A stretch of DNA of 64,000 nt from G963677445 sp963678275 (GTDB lineage: Bacteria; Bacteroidota; Ignavibacteria; Ignavibacteriales; Melioribacteraceae), in the NCBI GenBank assembly GCA_963678275.1, contig OY782765.1, positions 5,022,001 through 5,086,000 on the forward strand. Reading direction: 5' to 3'. Under the pieces are notes generated by a model. It saw only the letters and a list, made by a program, of their open reading frames with translations. It was not told the DNA's origin and ran no database searches. Below are positions 18,319 through 25,955 of this stretch, piece after piece (within the stretch, counting starts at the first letter, position 1; the number at the start of each line of letters is the position of its first letter). Position numbers and translations under genes: made by a program.

Positions 18319-18556
18319 GTTTCCAGTCCTCCTGAGATCTCAGGTAATAGTTGTAATTTTCCTTATAACCGATTTCAAGTTCCTTTTCTATTCTCTCTTT
18401 CTCAAGCTGCCCGATATAATTTTGTAATGCCGTTCTGGCTATTTCACTTACAGTAACTTTATTCTGTTTCGAAACCTTATTGATTTTCTCAGATAAATCT
18501 GAGTTAACAAAAAAACTCAAACGTTCCTTTTTTTTTGAAATTTGATTCGCGCGCAT
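18302..18556 (-). CDS. Ribbon-helix-helix antitoxin of the MazF pair
   Basis: 84-aa antitoxin. The N-terminal part is a ribbon-helix-helix DNA-binding domain (KERLSFFVNSDLSEKI, then VTVSEIARTALQNYI), and the acidic C-terminal tail (YYLRSQEDWKHADSE) is the kind of segment that wraps around MazF. AGGTGA lies 4 bp before the ATG. The gene is overlapped at its end by the toxin gene. It probably represses its own promoter by binding the inverted repeats at 18571-18607. Confidence 0.85.
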   Translation of the reverse strand: MRANQISKKKERLSFFVNSDLSEKINKVSKQNKVTVSEIARTALQNYIGQLEKERIEKELEIGYKENYNYYLRSQEDWKHADSE

Positions 18557-18570
18557 TTTGTCACCTGGTT

Positions 18571-18607
18571 ATTGCACTAATAATGTGTTAACATATACGC
18601 AATAATT
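18571..18607 (-). promoter_or_regulatory. Candidate operator of the toxin-antitoxin pair
   Basis: Just upstream of the antitoxin start there is an 8-bp palindrome TGTTAACA (18586-18593) nested between the 7-bp arms ATTGCAC-like and GCAATAA (GCAATAA/TTATTGC on the minus strand). This is the expected place for autoregulation by a ribbon-helix-helix protein. No clear -35/-10 pair could be fixed. Confidence 0.35.
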
Positions 18608-18637
18608 TACACATATTTTGCCTCACAAACAAAAAGT

Positions 18638-18685
18638 GAACAGGATTACGGGAATTAGAAGGATTTACAGGATAATTCAATGAAC
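18638..18685. repeat. 48-bp direct repeat, right of the toxin-antitoxin pair
   Basis: Partner of 17827-17874 (45 of 48 identical). The rest of 18686-19101 is an AT-rich spacer with no gene supported; a TTGACA at 19032 is noted but has no well-placed -10. Confidence 0.92.
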
Positions 18686-19101
18686 ACTCACGACCCGGGC
18701 TTTCTTCAAATTATTAATTAAAAAGCCAACCCTATTAAAACCTAAAACCTAATCATCATACTCTTACTCTGATTTTTTTCAACCACAATGAGCGCAAAGA
18801 AGGCGCGAAGTCCACAAAGGTAAAAGAGGATAAATTATCATTCTTTTCATTCACCATTTTTACCCGCCGAAGCCGATTTCTGGCGCAGGAGGGCATCATT
18901 CACAATTCACCATTATTTATCAGTTGTCAATTAATAATTAATTTCTTATTTTGCATTTGACTGATTGAATATGGGGAAATAAGCGCTCTTAAAGCAGAAA
19001 ACTATTTTAAATAAAATATATTAAATACGTATTGACATGCAAATCGATATAAATGGGAATCACCTGGCAGAGCAGTTTGTTTATTAACAACAGAGAAAAA
19101 A

Positions 19102-20028
19102 ATGAAGATACCAGATTTTCAAACAATAATGTTACCATTGTTGAGATACTACTCAGATAATTTAGTGCATTCTACCTCCGAAACAATTGAAAGCTTAGCC
19201 AAAAGTTTTAATCTCACAGAGGAGGATTTAGCTGAGTTATTGCCAAGTGGCACTCAAAGTATATTTAAGAACAGAGTTTATTGGGCAATAGCACATCTAA
19301 AAATGGCTAATCTATTGGAGAACATCCAAAGAGCACATTACAAAATTACATCAAATGGTTTGTCATTATTAGACAATAAACCGGATAAAGTAAATCTTAA
19401 GTTATTGAAAACGATTCCCGAATATATAGAACATACAAAAAATTCTAAGAAAGAAAGAACAAATAAGACAGAAAATCCCGAAGAGAGCATTTCAGAGGAT
19501 GAGGAAAATGAGTTAACTCCTGAAGAAAATTTGGAATATTCTTTTCAGAAAATCCAAAAAGCTCTCGCGCAGGAATTATTACAGAAAATTAAACAATTAT
19601 CACCGAGCTTTTTTGAGAGGCTGGTTATTGAATTATTAGTAAAAATGGGTTACGGTGGCTCTTTAAAAGATGCTGGCAAATCAGTCGGGAAAAGTGGCGA
19701 TGAAGGAATAGATGGCATTATTAAAGAAGATAAGCTTGGTCTTGATGTAATTTATATCCAGGCAAAAAGATGGGAAGGTGTTGTAGGAAGACCGGAACTT
19801 CAAAAATTTGTTGGCGCGTTGGCAGGGCAAGGAGCGAAAAAAGGGATTTTTATCACAACCTCACATTTCTCAAAGGAAGCATCAGAATATACTCCCAAAA
19901 ATGAGACAAAGATTGTGCTAATAGATGGTGAGCGACTTTCACGTTATATGATAGATTTTAATTTAGGTGTATCAACTATTTCATCATATGAAATCAAGAA
20001 AATTGATTTCGATTATTTCGAAGAATAA
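19102..20028 (+). CDS. mrr: Mrr-type restriction endonuclease
   Basis: Type IV restriction enzyme of 308 aa that cuts modified foreign DNA. The N-terminal winged-helix domain (about 1-95) shows LLRYYSDNLVHSTSETIESL and KNRVYWAIAHLKMANLLE. A charged linker rich in Lys/Glu (about 115-150) follows. The C-terminal Mrr_cat nuclease domain starts at SFFERLVIELLVKMGYGG. Catalytic residues of the PD-(D/E)xK type are intact: Asp204 in GDEGIDGII, then Gln220 and Lys222 in IYIQAKRWE. The sequence is more AT-rich than the housekeeping genes, which fits horizontal transfer. It lies with a TIR protein downstream and a toxin-antitoxin pair upstream. Confidence 0.93.
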   Translation: MKIPDFQTIMLPLLRYYSDNLVHSTSETIESLAKSFNLTEEDLAELLPSGTQSIFKNRVYWAIAHLKMANLLENIQRAHYKITSNGLSLLDNKPDKVNLKLLKTIPEYIEHTKNSKKERTNKTENPEESISEDEENELTPEENLEYSFQKIQKALAQELLQKIKQLSPSFFERLVIELLVKMGYGGSLKDAGKSVGKSGDEGIDGIIKEDKLGLDVIYIQAKRWEGVVGRPELQKFVGALAGQGAKKGIFITTSHFSKEASEYTPKNETKIVLIDGERLSRYMIDFNLGVSTISSYEIKKIDFDYFEE

Positions 20029-20044
20029 TTAATTCATCTGGTAA

Positions 20045-20089
20045 GTATTGCATGCGGCGCCTTTTAAAAGGCGGTTGCATATGCAATAC
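20045..20089. repeat. Nested palindrome between mrr and the TIR gene
   Basis: Outer arms GTATTGCAT (20045-20053) and ATGCAATAC (20081-20089) enclose a perfect 16-bp palindrome CGCCTTTTAAAAGGCG (20058-20073). No T-run follows directly on either strand, so it is not a normal terminator. The spacer 20029-20235 has nothing else. Confidence 0.8.
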
Positions 20090-20235
20090 GGCCTCATTTT
20101 GTTTTTAAAAAGCATTGAGTTGCAAAAAACATAATATGTGATTTATATTGTATGGCCGCGTAAATATTATTGATTACGCTTATACAAAACTCCTTGATAA
20201 TTTTTTGAATAGCAAAGAATCTCCGGAGCCGTAAT

Positions 20236-21327
20236 ATGAACATTTTTCTTAGTTGGAGCGGTGAACGCAGTAAGGCATTAGCCATAGAATTATCAGCATG
20301 GTTAAAACTTGTAATTCAAAATTTAAAACCATGGATTTCAAGCCAGGATATTCACAAAGGAGACAGATGGTTTTCCAAAATCGGGCAACAACTTAAATGT
20401 TGTGATATAGGACTGATATGTGTTACTCCTGAAAACATAGACGCATCATGGCTTCTCTTCGAGGCGGGAGCTTTATCAAAACAATTAGGTGAGTCCAAGG
20501 TTTGTCCTATATTATTGGGTATGAGTCCGGAAGATTTGGAAGGGCCTCTCGCTCAATTCCAGGCGACTTCTTTATCCAAGGAAGACATGGAAAAATTAGT
20601 AGTAACGTTGAATGATGAATTGAAAGACCTAAAGATTGATTCTCCGGTACTCAAAAGAACATTCGAAACATTTTGGCCTGAACTTGAAAAAGCAATACTT
20701 AAAATTACAAAAATACCCATCCAGAGCAGTAACTTTGAGACGGTTATTAAGGCGCTGTCAGGGAAAGGCCTGCCAAATCCTGAGATAGGGAGAATAGTTT
20801 CTTTTAATGAAGGCTTCGAAAGTCACGGGTTATATGAAACTGTTTTTTCACTATCAAAGAAAAGAGTATACATTTTTGGCAGAAAAAATCGCAAGGTATT
20901 TGATAAGGAGCATAAAGACTTTTTTGAATCATTAAAATCAAAAATGGATGCCGGATTCGATTTCAAATGTCTGTTTCTTGATCCGGATTCTCCTGATCAT
21001 ATCCTTTTTACCGCACATGAAGATGATGACTTTAGAGAGCAGCTTTTAGCTTGTCATAATAATGCGCTCAAGGTGTTGAATAATAATGGATTAGATGTTA
21101 ATAGTATTTGTCGAATGTACAATATACACAGGACACATGCATTTGTTGTTTCTGATAATACCATGATTTTCACTCCCATTGAATCATATCATAACGGTAA
21201 ATCAAAACATTTAACAAAGTGCAAATTTCAAGTTATCGATATCAATCATCCTTTAGGTGTTGAGTTGCTCGAAAATTTTGAAGACGTTTGGCAATCCGGA
21301 AAAGAATTACAAAAAAATGAAATATAA
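20236..21327 (+). CDS. TIR-domain protein with C-terminal PLD-like domain
   Basis: Probable immune effector of 363 aa. Bacterial TIR domains of this kind break down NAD+ or make a cyclic-ADP-ribose-type signal on phage infection. The TIR domain fills about 1-140: box 1 is IFLSWSGERS, then WISSQDIHKGDRWF, and the likely catalytic Glu is Glu76 in SWLLFEAGAL. The C-terminal half (about 175-355) resembles a phospholipase-D/HKD fold: CLFLDPDSPDHILF and HRTHAFVVSDNTMIF sit where such proteins carry HxK(x)4D, but the Lys is missing, so it is probably a ligand- or nucleic-acid-sensing module. CCGGAG precedes the ATG. No second gene (such as a Thoeris ThsA) is adjacent. It is AT-rich, like mrr. Confidence 0.8.
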   Translation: MNIFLSWSGERSKALAIELSAWLKLVIQNLKPWISSQDIHKGDRWFSKIGQQLKCCDIGLICVTPENIDASWLLFEAGALSKQLGESKVCPILLGMSPEDLEGPLAQFQATSLSKEDMEKLVVTLNDELKDLKIDSPVLKRTFETFWPELEKAILKITKIPIQSSNFETVIKALSGKGLPNPEIGRIVSFNEGFESHGLYETVFSLSKKRVYIFGRKNRKVFDKEHKDFFESLKSKMDAGFDFKCLFLDPDSPDHILFTAHEDDDFREQLLACHNNALKVLNNNGLDVNSICRMYNIHRTHAFVVSDNTMIFTPIESYHNGKSKHLTKCKFQVIDINHPLGVELLENFEDVWQSGKELQKNEI

Positions 21328-21469
21328 TAAAAGAGTGATGCCTAAACAGACAGGGGCATAATCCCGTACAAAATAAGCACAAATCGGCCCAACTGTCACC
21401 AATTATAATTTCCCTTGACATTGTATCTCAAAAGAGGTGCATTTGCTTAAGAATACTATGAGGAATAAA

Positions 21470-21730
21470 ATGATAAAATCAGCGATGATCAGAGCAAGAA
21501 TAGAGCCTGAGTTAAAAGAAAACGTGGAAAGTATCTTAAATGAATTGGGAATATCAACAACAGAAGCTATTACCCTTTTTTATAACCAGATTCGACTGAA
21601 TAAAGGAATTCCCTTTGAAATAAAAATTCCCAATGCGACAACAGTAAAAACATTTAATGATACTGACTCCGGTAAAAATATAGTTAAAGCAAAAGACGCT
21701 GATGATATGTTTGACAGGTTGGGCGCTTAA
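21470..21730 (+). CDS. RelB/DinJ-type antitoxin without a toxin
   Basis: 86-aa protein with the RelB/DinJ N-terminal ribbon-helix-helix pattern (ARIEPELKENVESILNELGI, then STTEAITLFYNQI and GIPFEI). The ATG at 21470 is preferred over upstream in-frame starts because TGAGGA lies 4 bp before it. RelE/YafQ toxins normally overlap or directly follow such genes, yet the next 274 bp hold no toxin frame, so this is an orphan: either a degraded module or an antitoxin acting on a toxin elsewhere. It belongs to the defence island. Confidence 0.8.
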   Translation: MIKSAMIRARIEPELKENVESILNELGISTTEAITLFYNQIRLNKGIPFEIKIPNATTVKTFNDTDSGKNIVKAKDADDMFDRLGA

Positions 21731-22004
21731 TTATTTTATTTCTCGCTTTAAATGGCAGAATATTGAATTGTGAAAGTTAATAAAAACGAGCACCAATCTT
21801 ACTCATGGCGAGTTCCTGTAATGTGAAGAGGTAATCGGCCTCGCTCTCGAATAACATGAGCGTTTTGAAAAGACGAGTGCGAAGTAAGATTACGAGAACG
21901 AGTGCGATTTTTTTTCTGAATTTCTTTTTGGTTCGGGCTTTAACGGCTTAGGATATCTCCAAAAAATGATATATTTTTGCAGGAAAAACAGGACAGAATA
22001 ACCT

Positions 22005-22466
22005 ATGGAAGAAAGAAAACGCCCCTCGTTCGAAGAAGTATATATGAATTTTGCCGTGGAGATATCACAGCGCTCAACGTGTAAAAGGCTCGCAGTGGGG
22101 ACCGTAATTACCACCAGTGATTTCAGAAAAGTATTGGCAGTCGGCTATAACGGCAACGCTTCGGGGCTGCCGAATACCTGCGACCGTGACACACCGGGAA
22201 ACTGCGGCTGCCTGCATTCGGAAGAAAACGCGGTTATAAATTGTGACGCTCCCCGTTTTATCGAAAAATTTGTGTTTGTAACACACCTTCCCTGCGTAAT
22301 GTGCGCGAAGAGACTGGTAAACCTGGGGAATGTGAGAAAAGTATTTTATCTGAATGAATACCGTCTGAAGGATTCTATCGGGATATTGCTTACCTGCGGA
22401 ATTGAGGTATATAAACTGGTTGATGGTGTGCCGAAGCAGATAACAACTGTGCCGCCAAACGAGTGA
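22005..22466 (+). CDS. Deoxycytidylate (dCMP) deaminase
   Basis: Cytosolic zinc enzyme of 153 aa that converts dCMP to dUMP for dTTP synthesis. Zinc ligands are His71 in LHSEENAVIN and Cys97/Cys100 in PCVMC; Glu73 is the proton shuttle. The ALA-type start (RSTCKRLAVGTVI, VGYNGNASG) and length match the ComEB/dCMP deaminase family. It could be a host housekeeping gene or part of the island, since related deaminases also occur in phage defence; no defence-specific extra domain is present, so I favour housekeeping. A weak ribosome binding site precedes the ATG. Confidence 0.9.
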   Translation: MEERKRPSFEEVYMNFAVEISQRSTCKRLAVGTVITTSDFRKVLAVGYNGNASGLPNTCDRDTPGNCGCLHSEENAVINCDAPRFIEKFVFVTHLPCVMCAKRLVNLGNVRKVFYLNEYRLKDSIGILLTCGIEVYKLVDGVPKQITTVPPNE

Positions 22467-22646
22467 TTCAGTTCCCCTGGTTTCAGGGGATGCTGAAAGC
22501 TTAACCACAAAGCGATCAGTGGAGGCACAAGGGTCACAAAGGTGAATTTTTTGGGAATTACCCCATATCGTGAAAAATTCAGAGAAAGAGTAGTCCGTTA
22601 GAAGTTAAATTCTACGCAAATTGGCAAGATTTTTACAAGTCTTAGA

Positions 22647-22703
22647 CGGTGGCTGAGCGGAGTCGAAGCCAGCGGCGGTAGCTTCGACTCCGCTCAGCCA
22701 CCG
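22647..22703. repeat. Perfect 23-bp stem hairpin
   Basis: Arms 22647-22669 and 22681-22703 are perfect reverse complements around an 11-nt loop. Each arm is the GCTGAGCGGAGTCGAAGC motif that also occurs singly near 5005, 17768 and 54390. No T-run follows. Confidence 0.9.
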
Positions 22704-23101
22704 GACAGATTTATTTTTTCTGGCTCTGCCAGCTTATGATAACTCCGTAAGGAGTTAAATTCTACGCAAAATGGCAAAATTTCAATTAACAATTAATAAT
22801 GTACAATTAACAATTAAAAAGACAATTGAAAAATATTCCATGAATTCAAAAATTTTTCGTAAAACGGTGATTTTTTTTTGATGGGTAAATTTCTCTCTTA
22901 AAAAACAAAGAACCTTATTCTTTAATCTTTCAACCTTAGCAGCAATGACAAATCCTCAAAAATTTGAACCTTATTGCCTTTTTTACCGGGGCATTATTCC
23001 CCGCGGATTTTGCTGTTGGACGCAAAAAAAAAGGTTATCAGGATAAGAATGATGGTCAGGATTTTTTAATAAAATAAAGCGCTGAGTCATCCTGTAATTA
23101 T

Positions 23102-23353
23102 CAATTAACTGACTTTCCACTTCCGGCTTGCCAGTCTGTGAATATTACATAAGGAGTTAAATTCTAGGCAAAATGGCAAAATTTTTGGCAACAATTCAGA
23201 TTGTAGTTTTTTCTTAGCTTAGCTCTGTTGATCCCCTACAGGGATCTTACTGTATTTTTTTGTTCTTTACTACCCCATGGGGACGTTCCGCAATAATGCT
23301 GCTTCTCCAAAGCAGATCTGATTCAAAAAAATATTCCTGAGAAAGCCAATTCG
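23102..23353. repeat. 235-bp repeat, right copy of the inverted pair around the defence island
   Basis: Reverse-complement partner of 16367-16600. In this copy the GATCCCCTACAGGGATC palindrome and the CCCCATGGGG palindrome are intact. A partial relative lies near 32270-32330. Confidence 0.88.
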
Positions 23354-23659
23354 TGATTTTTATCCGCCGCGGAAGATGTGATTCGTAATTCGTCATTCTT
23401 CATTGTTTCCGGCTCCGCCGGTTTATGATTTCCTGATGGATTTGTCCCTGGCGGCTTGAAGAATTAAAGATGTGAATACAAAATATTTAATTCTTTCTTA
23501 TCCTTTTAAGACAAAAGTGATTAATATTACTCAATTTATTACGATGAATTTCGATAATGTGGTAAATAAACTGTGTCGTCCTGTATTAAATGCAGGAACT
23601 TTTATATATTAATAATACAGATTAGCTGAAATATAAATCTTATAGCTTAACGGTATCCG

Positions 23660-25513
23660 ATGAATGAAATTCACCTTGTAAAGCACCAGCTCGAACAGGA
23701 GTACATGCTGATAAATTCCCGCGCGGAAAGAATATACAGCGCGCTTGAGGAATTGCGTGAAATGACGGTATTTCTGCTGAGTGAAACCTACAGGAATAAA
23801 GAGGATGTGGATAACTGGGTGGAAGGTGAAGGATTCGGAATAGATCAGCATGGATTTTATTCGAGGATTCCGGTTCTCGAACAATTTAAACGGGGTGTAA
23901 ATCCTGTTAATAATGTCAGCCATTTCTGGCCTCCTTATCTTAGCGACAATGATGAGATCAGGTTCAGAATTTTCGCGCTTCGCAATATCGGCGCTTATCT
24001 GCAGAAAATACATAAAAGAATCGGAGGAATAGGGTGGATATATTACCAGGACCTGAATAATTTCTCAATTCAGTATCCCTATATCATACCCGGAACAGCC
24101 CTGACCCCTGACTTCGACTGGACGAAATACCACACATTCCAATCGGTTGAACCTGCGAAAAATCCTGAGAGAAAAATATGCTGGACTCCGCCGACAATAG
24201 ATTATACCGGTGAGGGATTGATACTTTCGGTTTCTATTCCAATTTATCTGAGCGATACTTTTATGGGTTTGTGGAGTATTGATGTAATGATGAATTCATT
24301 TATCAGTGATCTTATACCGGGCCCCATTTTCCCCTCGCAATTCAGTTTTATTGCCGACTATGAGGGAACTGTTCTTGTTCATGAGGAAATTGAATCGAAA
24401 ATAGAAAATCGTAAAGGCAGCGTTTATGTTGAGAAGGTGGAATCGCTCGGCAGCCAGTTTAAAAATTTGAAACTCGCTGATGTTATTAAAAAAGGTGAAG
24501 GGGAGCTTGAACTTACCGACCGGGACGGGAAAATAATTATTCTTTTATTCAAGACGATTCCGGAGATCAAATGGATACTCTTTATGTCCATTTCCCGATC
24601 GGAGATGACCGAGGTGATGAACCGGAATATCAAAGAAGCTTTCGAGCATATTAAAACCGGTGATCTTTCCCACAGAATTTCGACAGTTCCCGAATCGGAA
24701 CATACCCGCTTTCTGGTTGAAAGTTATAATGAAATGGCGGCTACTCTCGAAAAAAATGAAGCGTCGAGATTAAAAACTTTCAGGGAAAGGGAAGAGCTTA
24801 TTAAGCAGCTCGAAAGTAAAAACAGCGAACTTGAACGTTTTACCTATACCGTATCGCATGATCTAAAAAGTCCTCTCATTACTATCCGGGGATTTTTAGG
24901 ACTGTTACTGGAAGACCTGACCGATAATGATATGAATAAGATCAACCGGGATATTGAATATATTACCGGCGCGGTGGACAAAATGGAGCAGCTTCTTGAA
25001 GAGCTTCTTGAACTCTCAAGAATAGGCCGCATTGTGAATCCATCGGAAGAGTTTACGATCAAATCGCTTGTTGAAGAGATCCTTAATCTGAAAGCGGAAT
25101 TTCTGAAGCAGAAAGGTGTTGAGGTGGAACCGCGGCTCGATGATTCTGTTATTTTCGGCGACCGCACCCGCCTGGGCGAGGTTGTGGAAAATCTTATCGA
25201 TAACGCGGTTAAATTTATGGGCGATCAGCCCCATCCGAAACTGGTTATTGGTACAAAAACCATCAGGAATAAACATTATTATTATATCAGCGACAACGGC
25301 ATTGGGATAGAGCCAAAATATCATAAGAAGATATTTGAATTATTTGAGAAGCTTGATAAAACCAGCGGAGGAACAGGCATAGGGCTCGCGATAGTTAAGA
25401 GGATCATTGAACATCATAATTGTTCTATCTGGGTTGAGTCGGAGGGGCAGGGAAAAGGCACAACATTTTATTTTGATCTTCCAGGCAGGGGAAATGACGG
25501 CTCAGAAACCTAA
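23660..25513 (+). CDS. Cache-domain sensor histidine kinase without visible membrane segments
   Basis: Sensor kinase of 617 aa, first gene of a three-gene phosphorelay. The N-terminal part (about 1-315) looks like a double Cache/PDC sensor, with CWTPPTIDYTGEGLILSVSI and FMGLWSIDVMMNSF. A HAMP-like helix pair with a coiled coil follows (AGDLSHRI-like TGDLSHRISTVPESEHTRF). The HisKA phosphoacceptor is His400 (TVSHDLKSPLI). The HATPase domain has an N-box (NLIDNAVKFMG, about 511) and G-boxes (DNGIGIEP, GGTGIGLAIVKRI). Cache sensors are normally periplasmic between two membrane helices, but I see no hydrophobic helix long enough, so this one may sense a cytoplasmic signal. It overlaps the next gene by 20 bp. 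Confidence 0.87.
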   Translation: MNEIHLVKHQLEQEYMLINSRAERIYSALEELREMTVFLLSETYRNKEDVDNWVEGEGFGIDQHGFYSRIPVLEQFKRGVNPVNNVSHFWPPYLSDNDEIRFRIFALRNIGAYLQKIHKRIGGIGWIYYQDLNNFSIQYPYIIPGTALTPDFDWTKYHTFQSVEPAKNPERKICWTPPTIDYTGEGLILSVSIPIYLSDTFMGLWSIDVMMNSFISDLIPGPIFPSQFSFIADYEGTVLVHEEIESKIENRKGSVYVEKVESLGSQFKNLKLADVIKKGEGELELTDRDGKIIILLFKTIPEIKWILFMSISRSEMTEVMNRNIKEAFEHIKTGDLSHRISTVPESEHTRFLVESYNEMAATLEKNEASRLKTFREREELIKQLESKNSELERFTYTVSHDLKSPLITIRGFLGLLLEDLTDNDMNKINRDIEYITGAVDKMEQLLEELLELSRIGRIVNPSEEFTIKSLVEEILNLKAEFLKQKGVEVEPRLDDSVIFGDRTRLGEVVENLIDNAVKFMGDQPHPKLVIGTKTIRNKHYYYISDNGIGIEPKYHKKIFELFEKLDKTSGGTGIGLAIVKRIIEHHNCSIWVESEGQGKGTTFYFDLPGRGNDGSET

Positions 25514-25934
25514 AATTTTATTGGTTGAAGATGAACAGGCGCATGCCGATCTGATAATGATCGCTATGGAACAACATGAACTCGGCAACGATGTAATTCA
25601 TGTCAAGGATGGTGAGGAAGCGCTGAATTTCCTTTTAAGAAAGGGGGAATATTCAAAACAGGGGTGTGAAGATATGCCGAATCTTATTCTGCTCGATTTA
25701 AGATTGCCCAGGGTTGACGGACTTGAAGTGCTGACCCGAATCAAGAGTGATGAGAAGTTAAAAAAAATTCCGGTTGTAATCCTTACTACATCGGCTTCGG
25801 AAAAGGACCTTCTTAAAGCCTATGAAAATAATGTGAACAGCTACCTGGTAAAACCGGTAGATTATAAAAAATTCAGAAAAATGCTTGAAACACTTGGTTA
25901 TTACTGGTTAGGTTATAACAGAAAACCATATTGA
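25494..25934 (+). CDS. Single-domain response regulator (Rcp1-like)
   Basis: Stand-alone receiver of 146 aa. The ATG at 25494 fits a good ribosome binding site (AGGCAGGGG) inside the end of the kinase gene; longer frames upstream lie within that gene. Receiver residues: acidic pair in LLVEDEQAHADL, phosphoacceptor Asp68 in ILLDLRLPRVDG, Thr in ILTTSA, and Lys in SYLVKPVD. The longer loop before the Asp and the closing LGYYWLGYN are typical of the Rcp1 type that serves phytochrome-like kinases. It is probably phosphorylated by the upstream kinase and shuttles phosphate to, or competes with, the downstream hybrid protein. It has no output domain. Confidence 0.92.
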   Translation: MTAQKPKILLVEDEQAHADLIMIAMEQHELGNDVIHVKDGEEALNFLLRKGEYSKQGCEDMPNLILLDLRLPRVDGLEVLTRIKSDEKLKKIPVVILTTSASEKDLLKAYENNVNSYLVKPVDYKKFRKMLETLGYYWLGYNRKPY

Positions 25935-25955
25935 TAATTGGCGAAGGGAGAATTT

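Larger units (their letters stand above)
22467..23659. other. Repeat-filled spacer between the defence island and the phosphorelay
   Basis: 1.2 kb without a supported gene. It holds REP-like copies near 22597, 22735 and 23130 (all minus orientation), the long hairpin at 22647-22703, the ACCTTATTCTTTAATCTTTC type repeat near 22910-22990, and the 235-bp repeat at 23102-23353. Nothing is seen in 23400-23659 except AT-rich sequence that must contain the kinase promoter. Confidence 0.7.

Noticed and set aside
19032..19060. TTGACA promoter of mrr
   Set aside because: TTGACA is present but the only TATAAA-like box is 10 bp away, too close; no box at 16-18 bp.
20045..20089. Integron attC site
   Set aside because: No GTTRRRY/RYYYAAC core sites at the ends and no integrase or cassette array nearby.
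22005..22466. dCMP deaminase as a dedicated anti-phage dCTP deaminase
   Set aside because: Motifs and length fit the housekeeping dCMP deaminase; no fused kinase or defence-specific domain is seen.
22641..22670. tRNA-Ser-like 5' part (GGTGGCTGAGCGG)
   Set aside because: No anticodon arm, variable arm or T arm follows; the motif is a dispersed repeat arranged as an inverted pair.
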